This document shows positions 34,926-43,700 of a stretch of 64,000 nucleotides of DNA, piece after piece (the first letter of the stretch is position 1; the number at the start of each line of letters is the position of its first letter). The stretch comes from Lolliginicoccus lacisalsi (GTDB lineage: Bacteria > Actinomycetota > Actinomycetes > Mycobacteriales > Mycobacteriaceae). The stretch is taken from contig NZ_JACYWE010000001.1 of the NCBI RefSeq assembly GCF_014841105.1, positions 229,517 to 293,516 on the forward strand, in the 5' to 3' direction. A program made the position numbers and the translations under genes. Below the pieces are notes generated by a model that saw only the letters and a list, made by a program, of their open reading frames with translations, was not told the origin of the DNA and made no database searches.

Positions 34926-35549
34926 TCACCGCGAGCGTCGCAGCGCCCCGTCGAGGTACGCCGCGATCTCCTCATCAGCGAACAGCCTGCTATCGCGGAC
35001 GCCGTTCTCGATCAGCTGCAGGTAGGCGGTGCTGGGCTGCCCCACGCCGAGGTCGCGCGCTGTGGTGAGGGTGAGGGCAGGGGTGCCGTCGATGTCGGGC
35101 AGCCGGAGGGCGACGTTGTACTTGCCGCGCCAGGGCTCGCCGTGGGAGTGGACGGGCAAGGCCGCGCAGTCGCCAACGCGCATGATGATGATGGCCCAGT
35201 CCGGCGTCCAGGAGCAGCCGGTCGCCCCGTTCTCCTCCGCCGCGACGTGGGTGAAATGGTCGAGCTGGATGAGGTAGCCGCGCCCGCAGCTGCCCTGCCC
35301 CCTCGGTGCCGGCGCGGGATCAACGAAAGCCACGGCCCCCGTCCAGCGCTGCGAGTGGCCAGCGAAGTAGAGGGCGTGGTCGAGCCAGAGGCACCGGGTA
35401 TCGAGCGGCGGAACGGTCGTGGGCGCTGGCCGGTGGGGCCCGTAGATGCTGGTCGCGCTCGAGCCGTTGAGGTAGGCGGCGAACCGATCAGCGACAAGGT
35501 TCGAGCCGTAGGCGACGTACCAGAGGTGTTCCACGGGGCGAGCTTCCAC
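34926..35549 (-). CDS. Gamma-glutamylcyclotransferase-like protein
   Basis: 207 residues. The N-terminal 'WYVAYGSNLVADRFAAYL' is the diagnostic loop of the gamma-glutamylcyclotransferase (GGCT/BtrG) fold, where YGSN binds the substrate. Some databases label close relatives histone deacetylase without good reason. GTG start; a second GTG at 35534 is possible. Enzyme activity and substrate unknown. Confidence 0.72.
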   Translation of the reverse strand: MEARPVEHLWYVAYGSNLVADRFAAYLNGSSATSIYGPHRPAPTTVPPLDTRCLWLDHALYFAGHSQRWTGAVAFVDPAPAPRGQGSCGRGYLIQLDHFTHVAAEENGATGCSWTPDWAIIIMRVGDCAALPVHSHGEPWRGKYNVALRLPDIDGTPALTLTTARDLGVGQPSTAYLQLIENGVRDSRLFADEEIAAYLDGALRRSR

Positions 35550-35577
35550 GGGCCCAGGGTAGGCGGTCCCACCATTC

Positions 35578-37050
35578 CTAGCTCACGGTTACCGTTCCGG
35601 CGTCATCGGACGGGGCTTCGCGGCTCTTCGCGAGCTCGGTGAACGCATCGTGGAGGAGCTGGCGGTAGCGGCGCGGGTCGGGCAGCGAGCTCGCGCCAGC
35701 GGAGATCGACACCATGAGCTCGTCGTTGAGGTTGGTCACCTGGTGGGTGAGCGGCGCTCCGCGGTTGAGGCGGGACACGATCTGGGTGCGCACGGCGGGC
35801 GCATCGCCGAGGTAGAGGGGGTGCTTGCCGCGGAACGTATTGGTGATCGCGACGTTCGCGGAACGACCCTCCTTGGTGTCCTTGCGGTGCTGGCGCGCGG
35901 CAAGCGGCGCGAACATGGTGAGCGCGGCCTGCTCGAGCAGGAACTGGCGACCCGTGCCGACGTTGTTCTTGACCTCGCTCGTCGTGCGGTGGGTGAGCCG
36001 GAGGCATTCGATGGGGTCGCTGGCGGTGGTCCACAGGGGGATCGTGCCGCGGGTGATGTTGTTGCCTGCGGTGCGTCCGGCGGCGGCAGGCACGGCGATA
36101 GGGATGAAGCATTGCAGCGGCTCGTCGGGAAGCTCGCCGTTCTCCACGAGGTAGGCGCGCAGGGCAGTGGTGACGGCGGCGACGACGACATCGTTGACGG
36201 TCGCTCCGGCCACCGCGCGGCGGGCCGCGGCCACGGTGGCGAGCGGCACGGTCAGGAACTCGTGGACTCGCTGTGGCTCGTCGGGATCGGTGTCGATGGA
36301 CGTGCGCACAGGCGCCTGCTCGGGCCGCGGCTCCACGGGGGCACTGGGCTCCACGGGGGCACTGGGCTCGGTGGCGCCCGCTTCCGCCTCCAGCCCTGCT
36401 GCGGGGTCGACGATGCGGTTGGCCTGGCGGACGAGCTGGACGGTGGTGGCCAGCCGAGGCACCAGCCCGGCGAGCGCGCTCAGGAGAATGGGCTGCGGCA
36501 GCAGGGAGCGGCGCGCCCGGTATTGCGCCACCGGCTCCTGGGCGCGCCAGTCCTGCGGCTGGGAGGAGAAGAGCTTGCGCTCGATCGCGGCTCGGGCGGT
36601 GCCGTCCATCGCCGCATGGTCGGTGCGCAGCACGATCACGATGGAGCCCTGCGGTAGCTCGGGCATGGCGTTGACACCCTCGAGCAGGATCACCTCGAGC
36701 GGGACCTCGCCGGCATCGGGCTCGGCGGCGATGGCTTCGAGGGTGGCGATGGTGTCGGCCCAGGTGCCCGCGCCCTGCACGGTCCGCGACGTGACACGGT
36801 CCCTGCCGGGCTTAATCGTGTCAGCGACCCAGGCGGGATTGTCGAGCTTGAGCGGTGTGGGCGCGAGCCGCTGATGCAGCAGCGGCTCGTCGCCGATGCG
36901 GTTCATGACGTGCTCCGCGAGCTCGTCGCGCGTGGCGGGGGCGGTCGCGGCGGCGCGGGCATCGAAGGCGTACATGGCAACGACGGCGCGACGGAACGAC
37001 TCGCCGAACAGGTAATAGAACAGTGCCCCGATGCCGTCGATCCGTTCCAT
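35578..37050 (-). CDS. WS/DGAT-family acyltransferase
   Basis: 490-residue O-acyltransferase of the wax ester synthase/diacylglycerol acyltransferase family, making wax esters or triacylglycerol from acyl-CoA. The active-site motif is 'RTDHAAMDGTARAA' (H-x3-DG form of HHxxxDG), and the C-terminal half holds 'NDVVVAAVTTALRAYL' and 'ITNTFRGKHPLYLGDAP'. A proline-rich direct repeat (EPSAPVEPSAPVEP) splits the two halves near residue 250. The ATG 37050 starts MERIDGIG with GAAGGGAG just upstream. Confidence 0.92.
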   Translation of the reverse strand: MERIDGIGALFYYLFGESFRRAVVAMYAFDARAAATAPATRDELAEHVMNRIGDEPLLHQRLAPTPLKLDNPAWVADTIKPGRDRVTSRTVQGAGTWADTIATLEAIAAEPDAGEVPLEVILLEGVNAMPELPQGSIVIVLRTDHAAMDGTARAAIERKLFSSQPQDWRAQEPVAQYRARRSLLPQPILLSALAGLVPRLATTVQLVRQANRIVDPAAGLEAEAGATEPSAPVEPSAPVEPRPEQAPVRTSIDTDPDEPQRVHEFLTVPLATVAAARRAVAGATVNDVVVAAVTTALRAYLVENGELPDEPLQCFIPIAVPAAAGRTAGNNITRGTIPLWTTASDPIECLRLTHRTTSEVKNNVGTGRQFLLEQAALTMFAPLAARQHRKDTKEGRSANVAITNTFRGKHPLYLGDAPAVRTQIVSRLNRGAPLTHQVTNLNDELMVSISAGASSLPDPRRYRQLLHDAFTELAKSREAPSDDAGTVTVS

Positions 37051-37133
37051 TCTGGCTCCCTTCGGCTGGCTCCGGTCCATCCAAGCACACGGCGGCGCGA
37101 GCACTGGAGCCCTAGTTCACGACATCGTGCAAA

Positions 37134-37194
37134 GAACCTGCGCGCCGGAGCGGAACCTGCGCGCCGGAGCGCGCGATTATCGTACGCGCAGGTT
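37134..37194. repeat. 19-bp tandem duplication plus inverted partner in a divergent promoter
   Basis: GAACCTGCGCGCCGGAGCG occurs twice end to end (37134-37152 and 37153-37171), and CGCGCAGGTT (37185-37194) is the reverse complement of its AACCTGCGCG part. It lies between the divergent WS/DGAT and secreted esterase genes, so it may be a regulatory element. Confidence 0.75.
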
Positions 37195-37236
37195 GTGGAC
37201 CACATGGGGCCATGTAAAGTATGGCAGGTCACAGCT

Positions 37237-38310
37237 ATGCATCCGGGGCGTGTGAGCGAGGTTTTTGTGAATGCTGACCTGACGATCCCGCGGGTACCTC
37301 GCGTCCGCGTCCCGCGCGCGCTGCGCCTGGCGCTCGCAGCGCTGGCCCCCGCGGTCCTGGCCCCGGCGCTCGTGCTCCCGGTGGCGCTCGTGCCTGCCGC
37401 GCACGCAGTTCCCCAACAGGTTGCTCCGGGTTCCCCGGCCTCGATCGTGGCGGTGGAGCAAGTCTCGCCGACGTGGTCGGACATCCTGGTCGATTCCCCC
37501 GCGATGGGGCGGACGATCCGGGTGCATGTCCTGCACCCGGCGCATTCGTCGCCACGCCCCAGCTTCTATCTCCTCGACGGCAACGAGGCGAGCGAGGTGC
37601 GCAGCGATTGGATCACCAAGACCGACATCGTCGATTTTGCTGCCTCGAAGGACGTCAATGTCGTTCTGCCCGCGGGAGGCGAAGCGTCCTACTACACGGA
37701 CTGGCAGCGGCCTGATCCCGAGCTCGGCGTGAACATGTGGGAGACGTTCCTGACCGAGGAGCTGCCGCCGTTGATCGACGGCTCCTTCCACGGCAATGGT
37801 CGCGATGCGATCGGCGGCATCTCGATGGGCGGTCAGGCGGCGCTGACTCTCGCGTCCCGGCATCCCGGCCAGTACCAGGGCATCGTGGCGATCAGCGCGT
37901 GCCCCTTGGTGGCGCAGGCGCCGTACCAGGGTTCGGTTCGGGCGGGCATCGCCTCTCGTGGCGGGAACGCGACGAACATGTGGGGCGAGCGGGATGATCC
38001 GGACTGGTTCGCGCATGATCCGTCGATGAATCTCGACGGGCTGCGTGGTACCGATATCTACCTCTACGCTGGCGGCGGGTTGCCGGGCGTGCATGAGCAG
38101 GGTTTCGATGAGTCTGTCCAGTCAACGATCCTGGTGGGCGGGCCGATCGAGGCGGGCGCCTCGCTGTGCACGGTCGACTTCGCGGCCCGGCTCGCGGGCG
38201 CGGGCATCCCGGCGATGCTGGACCTGCGTCCCACGGGAACCCACTCGTGGCCGTACTGGCAGGATGCGCTGCGCACTGCCTGGCCAACGGTCGAGGCCTC
38301 CTTGCAGTAG
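37237..38310 (+). CDS. Secreted esterase, antigen 85/mycolyltransferase-like
   Basis: 357-residue secreted alpha/beta hydrolase. A Sec signal peptide (hydrophobic 'LALAALAPAVLAPALVLPV') ends near AHA. The nucleophile is in 'GGISMGGQAALTLA', and 'FYLLDGNEASEVRSDWITKTD' plus 'VLPAGGEASYYTDW' match the Ag85/corynebacterial mycolyltransferase group, with the catalytic His in 'TGTHSWPYW'. Such enzymes attach mycolates to trehalose or arabinogalactan. Start uncertain: ATG 37237, or GTG 37252 or 37267, the last having GCGAGG upstream. A TAAAGT -10-like box lies at 37214-37219. Confidence 0.9.
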   Translation: MHPGRVSEVFVNADLTIPRVPRVRVPRALRLALAALAPAVLAPALVLPVALVPAAHAVPQQVAPGSPASIVAVEQVSPTWSDILVDSPAMGRTIRVHVLHPAHSSPRPSFYLLDGNEASEVRSDWITKTDIVDFAASKDVNVVLPAGGEASYYTDWQRPDPELGVNMWETFLTEELPPLIDGSFHGNGRDAIGGISMGGQAALTLASRHPGQYQGIVAISACPLVAQAPYQGSVRAGIASRGGNATNMWGERDDPDWFAHDPSMNLDGLRGTDIYLYAGGGLPGVHEQGFDESVQSTILVGGPIEAGASLCTVDFAARLAGAGIPAMLDLRPTGTHSWPYWQDALRTAWPTVEASLQ

Positions 38311-38333
38311 TTCCCCGCCCGCTCCAACGAGCT

Positions 38334-38394
38334 CGCGAGTGTGCACGAAACGACAGTTCTAGGCACTAGAGCTGTCGCATTTCGCACACTCGCG
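38334..38394. repeat. Palindromic repeat family C, copy 1
   Basis: 61-bp palindrome: CGCGAGTGTGC (38334-38344), then ACGAAACGACAG, loop, CTGTCGCATTTC, then GCACACTCGCG (38384-38394). It lies between two convergent genes (ends 38310 and 38409). Copy 2 is at 59606. Confidence 0.85.
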
Positions 38395-38408
38395 CAGCTG
38401 AGGAGCCC

Positions 38409-39566
38409 CTACCCGAGCCCGGCGAGGATGTCCGCGGCGCGCCCCGCTCCCCCGGCCTCGCGGAACGACTTCCCGATGCGGGCGGCAGCAGCCTGGTGGC
38501 CGGTGGCGGGGTCGAGCACGGCCTCGAGCGCCTCGGCGATGTGCTGCTCGGTCGCGCGGCGGAATCGCAGCCGCACCCCAGCCCCGGCATCGGCGACCTG
38601 CTGGGCGACGACTGGCTGATCATCACGAACCGGAGCGGTCACTAGCGGAAGGCCGTTCCATAGGGATTCGCAAACCGTGTTGTGCCCGGCGTGGCAGATC
38701 ACCGCATCCATCGCGGGCAGCAAAGCCCGCTGGGGCACGAACTTCCTTATGAGGATGTTGCTGGGCGGGTCCTCGATCACCCCGTCCGGGTCGACGAGAA
38801 CCGCGCGGTACCGATCCGGGCGCGCGCCGATCGCTGCGGCGGCCTTGCGCAGGAAAGCCGCCCCGGTCGCCCCGTTGACGGTGCCCATGCTGACGAGGAT
38901 GTTGCGCTGGTCGTTGTCGAGGAAGTCCCAGGGGAAATCGCTGCGCGCCGCGCTAGCCCCATCATCGGCGAGGGCGGGCCCGACCATCCAGCATCGCTCG
39001 GCGGCGATGGCAGGCGTGCCCGAGAGCTCGGGAGCGGTGAACGCGAGGATGCCGTGCGGCGAGAAGCGCGGGTCGTGGCCGGTGGCGGGGGCGCCGATCT
39101 CGTCACGGAGCTCGTCGAGCAGGCCGAGGACCCAGTCCTTGACCTTGGGCATCGAGCCGAGCGGGTCGGTGAGCTCGGTGGAGGTGGTGGCCGAGGGGAT
39201 CCAGGTGATGCCCTCGCGGTCGGCGACGAGCGAACCGGCCAGGGCTTGCTGGTCAGCGATGATGACGTCGGGGCGGAAGTGCTCGATGGCAGCGGTGACG
39301 TCGGGCGCCATGGCGCGGGCGAGCGGGATGAAGAAGTGCTCCCACAGGAACTTCAGCGCCGCCGGGCCAACGAGGTCACCGCGGTCCTCCAGCGACATCG
39401 TCACGCAATCGTAGATGTCCAGGCCGCTGCCGCCGAGCGCATGGATGAAGCGGGCATCCCCGGCCCAGGCGATGTCATGACCCTGCCTCGCGAGCTCGGC
39501 GCCGACCGCGAGAGTGGGATTGATGTGGCCGACGAGCGGGGGGACGACGAACAAGTAGCGGCTCAC
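38409..39566 (-). CDS. GT1-type glycosyltransferase (MGT/EryCIII-like)
   Basis: 385-residue GT-B glycosyltransferase. The N-terminus 'YLFVVPPLVGHINPTLAVGAELARQGHDI' has the acceptor-side motif of macrolide-type enzymes. The C-terminal donor motif is 'AVICHAGHNTVCESLWNGLPLVTAPVRDDQPV' in outline, including the conserved His and DQ pair. These enzymes transfer a nucleotide-sugar residue to a lipid, polyketide or terpenoid. GTG start two bases after the hydrolase stop. Last gene of the PKS-like operon, suggesting that the product is glycosylated. Confidence 0.93.
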   Translation of the reverse strand: MSRYLFVVPPLVGHINPTLAVGAELARQGHDIAWAGDARFIHALGGSGLDIYDCVTMSLEDRGDLVGPAALKFLWEHFFIPLARAMAPDVTAAIEHFRPDVIIADQQALAGSLVADREGITWIPSATTSTELTDPLGSMPKVKDWVLGLLDELRDEIGAPATGHDPRFSPHGILAFTAPELSGTPAIAAERCWMVGPALADDGASAARSDFPWDFLDNDQRNILVSMGTVNGATGAAFLRKAAAAIGARPDRYRAVLVDPDGVIEDPPSNILIRKFVPQRALLPAMDAVICHAGHNTVCESLWNGLPLVTAPVRDDQPVVAQQVADAGAGVRLRFRRATEQHIAEALEAVLDPATGHQAAAARIGKSFREAGGAGRAADILAGLG

Positions 39567-39568
39567 GA

Positions 39569-40378
39569 TCAGGCGCCGATCTGGTGCGCCCCGCCGAGCG
39601 TGGCCTGGTGGCCGCCGAACAGCCAGTCGGCGACGAGGGTGCGGGTGAGGGCGGGCTTCTCGACGAGCACGGAGTGTCCCATCCCGTCGAGGATGCGGGC
39701 CTCGAACGCGGCGAGCTGCCCGCGCAGCAGCTCTACCTGGTAGGACAGCCCGGTCTGGGTGCCGAACACCCCGAGCACCGGGCAGGTGATGTCAGTCAGG
39801 TCCTCGTTGATGAGCTGGCTGGCGGGGATATCCTCGACGATGCTGGTCGTCTGGAGGATCTTGTAGGCGGCCTTCGAGAGCCGCGCGGGGTGCGAGCCAT
39901 AGTTGGTCGCGATGTGCTCGAACGCGCCGTCGGCGCTGAGTCGCTGCACCGCGTCGTTGAGGCCCTCGTTGATGTGGGTGGCCCATTGCTGCACGGGTGG
40001 CTCGGCCTCCATGAAGAGGATGCTGGCGGTGCGCTCGGGGTGGGCGGCGGCGAACCCGAAGGCGATGGTGCCGCCGAACGAGTTGCCAACGAGGTGCACG
40101 GGCCAGGTGATGCCGAGCGCGTCGAGCAGCCCATCGAGGTCGTCGACGAAGCGCTCGAGCTGGTATCCGGTGGTCGGCCGGGTGGTGCGCCCGTGGCCAC
40201 GCAGGTCATACATCACGACGTCGACCCCGAGCTCGGCCAGCGCGGGGCCGACGGTGAAGTAGTAGCTCGCGAGGCTGTCGTAGAGCAGACCGTGCAGCAG
40301 GACCACGGTGACGCCCGTGTCGGTGGGCCCCATGCGCTGGACGTGGATGTCGATGTCGCCGACGGTGACCTTGTTCAC
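39569..40378 (-). CDS. Alpha/beta hydrolase of the PKS-like operon
   Basis: 269-residue alpha/beta hydrolase. Oxyanion-hole region 'VVLLHGLLYDSLASYYF', nucleophile elbow GNSFGG, and catalytic histidine in 'LDGMGHSVLVEKP' near the end. No signal peptide. The GTG start overlaps the ACP stop (GTGA). In this setting it may release the acyl chain from the ACP as a type II thioesterase, or hydrolyse an ester of the product (inference). Confidence 0.92.
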   Translation of the reverse strand: MNKVTVGDIDIHVQRMGPTDTGVTVVLLHGLLYDSLASYYFTVGPALAELGVDVVMYDLRGHGRTTRPTTGYQLERFVDDLDGLLDALGITWPVHLVGNSFGGTIAFGFAAAHPERTASILFMEAEPPVQQWATHINEGLNDAVQRLSADGAFEHIATNYGSHPARLSKAAYKILQTTSIVEDIPASQLINEDLTDITCPVLGVFGTQTGLSYQVELLRGQLAAFEARILDGMGHSVLVEKPALTRTLVADWLFGGHQATLGGAHQIGA

Positions 40379-40725
40379 GCCTGCTCCCCCGCTGGCTGCT
40401 CCCCTGGTGCGTGTGCCTCTGTGCTTCTGAGGCTCTCGACGACAAAATCCACGAGCTGCCCGACGGTGACGTGCATGATCTGCTCGAGCTCCATCCCGGC
40501 GATGAATTGCGCGAAGTTGACGCGGTCGCCCCAGCGCTCGCGGAGCAGCCCGGACAGGGCCACGAGGTCGATGCTCTCCATCTCGAGATCGTCGTGGAAC
40601 TCCGTGTCGCGGGTGACGTCGCTGGGGTCGACGTCGAACAGCTCGAGCATCTCGGCCAGCATGCCCACGATCGCGTCGAATACCTCGTCCTCGCTCACGG
40701 CGCCGGTGGCTGGGGTGTTGCTCAT
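40375..40725 (-). CDS. Free-standing acyl carrier protein
   Basis: 116-residue ACP. The phosphopantetheine serine is in 'DLEMESIDLVALSGLL' at about residue 53, in an acidic, four-helix context. It starts with an ATG overlapping the stop of the large synthase that carries the phosphopantetheinyl transferase domain and has no ACP of its own, so it is a probable substrate of that enzyme. The C-terminal tail of about 25 residues (EAHAPGEQPAGEQA) is disordered. Confidence 0.93.
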   Translation of the reverse strand: MSNTPATGAVSEDEVFDAIVGMLAEMLELFDVDPSDVTRDTEFHDDLEMESIDLVALSGLLRERWGDRVNFAQFIAGMELEQIMHVTVGQLVDFVVESLRSTEAHAPGEQPAGEQA

Positions 40726-43700
40726 GGGTTCTGTGTCCCCTCGTCGGTGTGGCTGGTACCGGATTGATCGGTCCAGGCCACCACATAGGTGCGTGGCGGC
40801 AAGGGTAGCGGGTTGCGGGTGACCGTCGTGCGCACCGGGTGGTCGATGCCGAGGTGGCGCACGATGAGACTGTCCGGGCTGGCGGTGATGACCTCGAACT
40901 GCTTGGGCGCGCCGTCGAGGCCCGTGCGTGCCATCTTGGCCACTGCTTCCTTGGCGGTCCAGAAGCGGGTGAACCACAGCGCCCGATCAGCGCTGCTAGC
41001 AAGCGTGTCGAGCAGGCCGCGCTCGTGCTCGGTGAGCGCCGCGTTCTCGGTGGTGGTGTCCCGCTCGAGCACTTCCTCGACATCGACGCCGCACGGGCTG
41101 CTCGCGGCGATGGCCACGCCCAGCTCGGCGCAGTGCGCGATCGAGAGGGTGAGTGGCGGCAGCGAGCGGCCGTGAGTGCCAGTCGCGAACGGTGCGCCGC
41201 CCGGCTCGTTGCCGATCTCGATCTCCTGCGGGAAGATCCCGGCCGCGGCGGTGCGCCAGAGCAGTTGCCGGATGGCGTCCTTGGCGGCGATGCGCCCGAG
41301 CAGCCATTGCCGCTTGCGGCGGGGCGGGACGGCCTCGTACTGGTCGCGCTCGGGGGCACCCAGCATCTTGCGCACCACGAGCTCGCGGGTGGCGAGATCC
41401 GGCCACATCTCGGCGACCTCGGCCCACCCCTCCTGATGCAACGTGGCGAGGGTGTTGTGCTCGGGCTCGCAGTCGGTCGCGCGGATGGCGGGGTTGGAGT
41501 CGAAGCGGCGATCCTGCCACCCGGTGATCTGCGCCCACACCGCGCCATCGGCGATCATCTGGATGTCGGCGGTGATGAACTGGTGGGTGACCTCGCGGAT
41601 GAGGATGGTGCATTCGACGATGCTGCCGGGGGCCGGATGGTGGCCGTGGAACTCGATGCGGTCCATGCCGACGGGGAAGACGGTGGAGCGATCGGTCATG
41701 GTGGTCTGCACCCAGTAGCCGAGGAGCTGCCCGGCGTTGTCGAGCAGCGCCCCGGGCGCGGCGGGGGCGCGCAGGAGCCCGCGGACGTGCCGGTCCCCGA
41801 TGGCGGTCAGCTCCGTGACACCCTGGCACTGGGGGCCGTGGAACATCCAGCGGCGGGTGTAGAGCTCGGGGGCCTCGTCGGTGGGAGGCTGCTCGGTGCT
41901 GGGGTCGATGTGCCACTTCGCGGGCTGCGCCGGGTACTGGCCATCGAGCGCGATGCGGGCACGGGCATGGCCCTGGAGCGTCACGGTGACCGTCGTGCTG
42001 TTCTCCGGCTCGACGATGATGGGCACCGTGGCGGACGGGATGACGGGCAGCCATTTCTGGAAGCGCACGTCGGCCAGGGCCACGGGCACGCGCCCGGGGG
42101 CGCTGCTGCTGGCGTGCTCCATCATGTGATGCACCAGCGTGGTGGCGGGCACGACGGGCCAGCGGTCCTCGTCGATGGGCCAGCCCTCGGGCATCTTGAA
42201 GAAGCTGTGATCGATCAGGTACGGCATCGCGTCCAGGGACACCTCGAGCGTCGTCCGCGAAGGCCGGGGTGGTTGCTGCGCCGGTGGTTGCTGCTCAGGT
42301 GGCTGCGGCATCGGCGGCTGCGGGCGGGGCGCGGCTGGCCGCGCGGCACGAGGAGCGGAAGCGGCCGTCATGAGCTCCTGGGCGACGCGCTGGGTGTCGG
42401 CGATGAGCGCGGAGAACTCCGCTCCCCACGCGCTGGCGGCAGGCGCTGCGGGAGGACTGGTGTCGATAGCACCGGCCAGGGGCTGGCGGCGATGGAGAGC
42501 GAGGCCAGAGCGTTGTGCCATGGGGATGCTCACCAGGGGGCCGCCCATGGCGATGGCCATGCGGCGGCCTTGCCGCGCGACCGGTGCTTCTGCCCCGGTG
42601 CGGTGGCCCTCGACCCACAGCGCGGCGAGCACCCGGTCGAGCTGATCCGCGGCACTGGCCTTCGCGGTGTGCGCGGGGATGGCGAGGTGCTCGCGGTCCT
42701 GGAGGATGTCGCCGATGAGCGCGCTGACCTGCCCGGTGCCCATCTGGATGAACACGCTGTTGCCGGCGTCATGCATGCGGGTGATGAGCTCGCGGAAGCG
42801 GACGGTCTCCACGAGGTGGCGCAGGTAGATCGCCCGGATCTCGATCGGGGCGGCGGGAAACGGCTCGGTGGTGTTGGCGGACCACACCGGCACGGTGGCG
42901 GCGCGGATGGTCAGCGCGTCGAGATCGCGGATGATCGGTTCGAGGAACGGGATCAGCATCGGGGTGTGGAAGCCGGACTGGAACGGCAGGACCTGGCTGA
43001 TGATGCCCTCGGCGCGGAACTGCTCGACGAGCGCGGTGACGGCCTTGCCCGGGCCGCACACCATGGACTGGTTGGGGGCGTTGTCGTGCGAGAGCACCAC
43101 TCGAGGGCAGTCGCGCAGTGCCTCGCGCACGCGGGCGGCGGTGGTGCCGATGACGGCGAACTCGACGCCAGGGACGGTGATCGAGGCGGGGTCGAACCGG
43201 TCGAGGAATGTGTCGATCTCGGCCTTGTCGAACATGCCGCCCTGAGTCATGGCGGACCATTCGCCCACGCTGTGCCCGGCGAGCGCTCCGGCGGTGACTC
43301 CGCGCTCGGCGAGCGCGCGGTGCAGCACCCGGCCGAGCTGGAACACCGCGGCGCCGTGCGCGCCGATCTGCTCGGTGCTCATCGAGTTCCCGCCGAGCTG
43401 CATGCCGAGCTCGCGGGCGACCTCGGTGACGTCGGGGGCGAAGTCGGCCTCGAGGCCGGGGAACACCATGGCGACCTTGCCGCCCCCAGGCCCGAGCAGG
43501 GGCGCGGGGGTGAACCACATGCTGGAGCGGCCGCGCCACGGGACTCCTCGCGCGACGGCCTTGCGGGCCAGCCCGAGGCGCTTGGGGGTGGGCTCGTCGA
43601 TGGCGATGCGGGCGGGCCCGGACCCTGTGGCGGGGGTCGCGAGCAGGTCGGCATCGGGCACGTCGAGGGCAGCGGCGAGATCGGCGGCGGTGGGTGCCGC

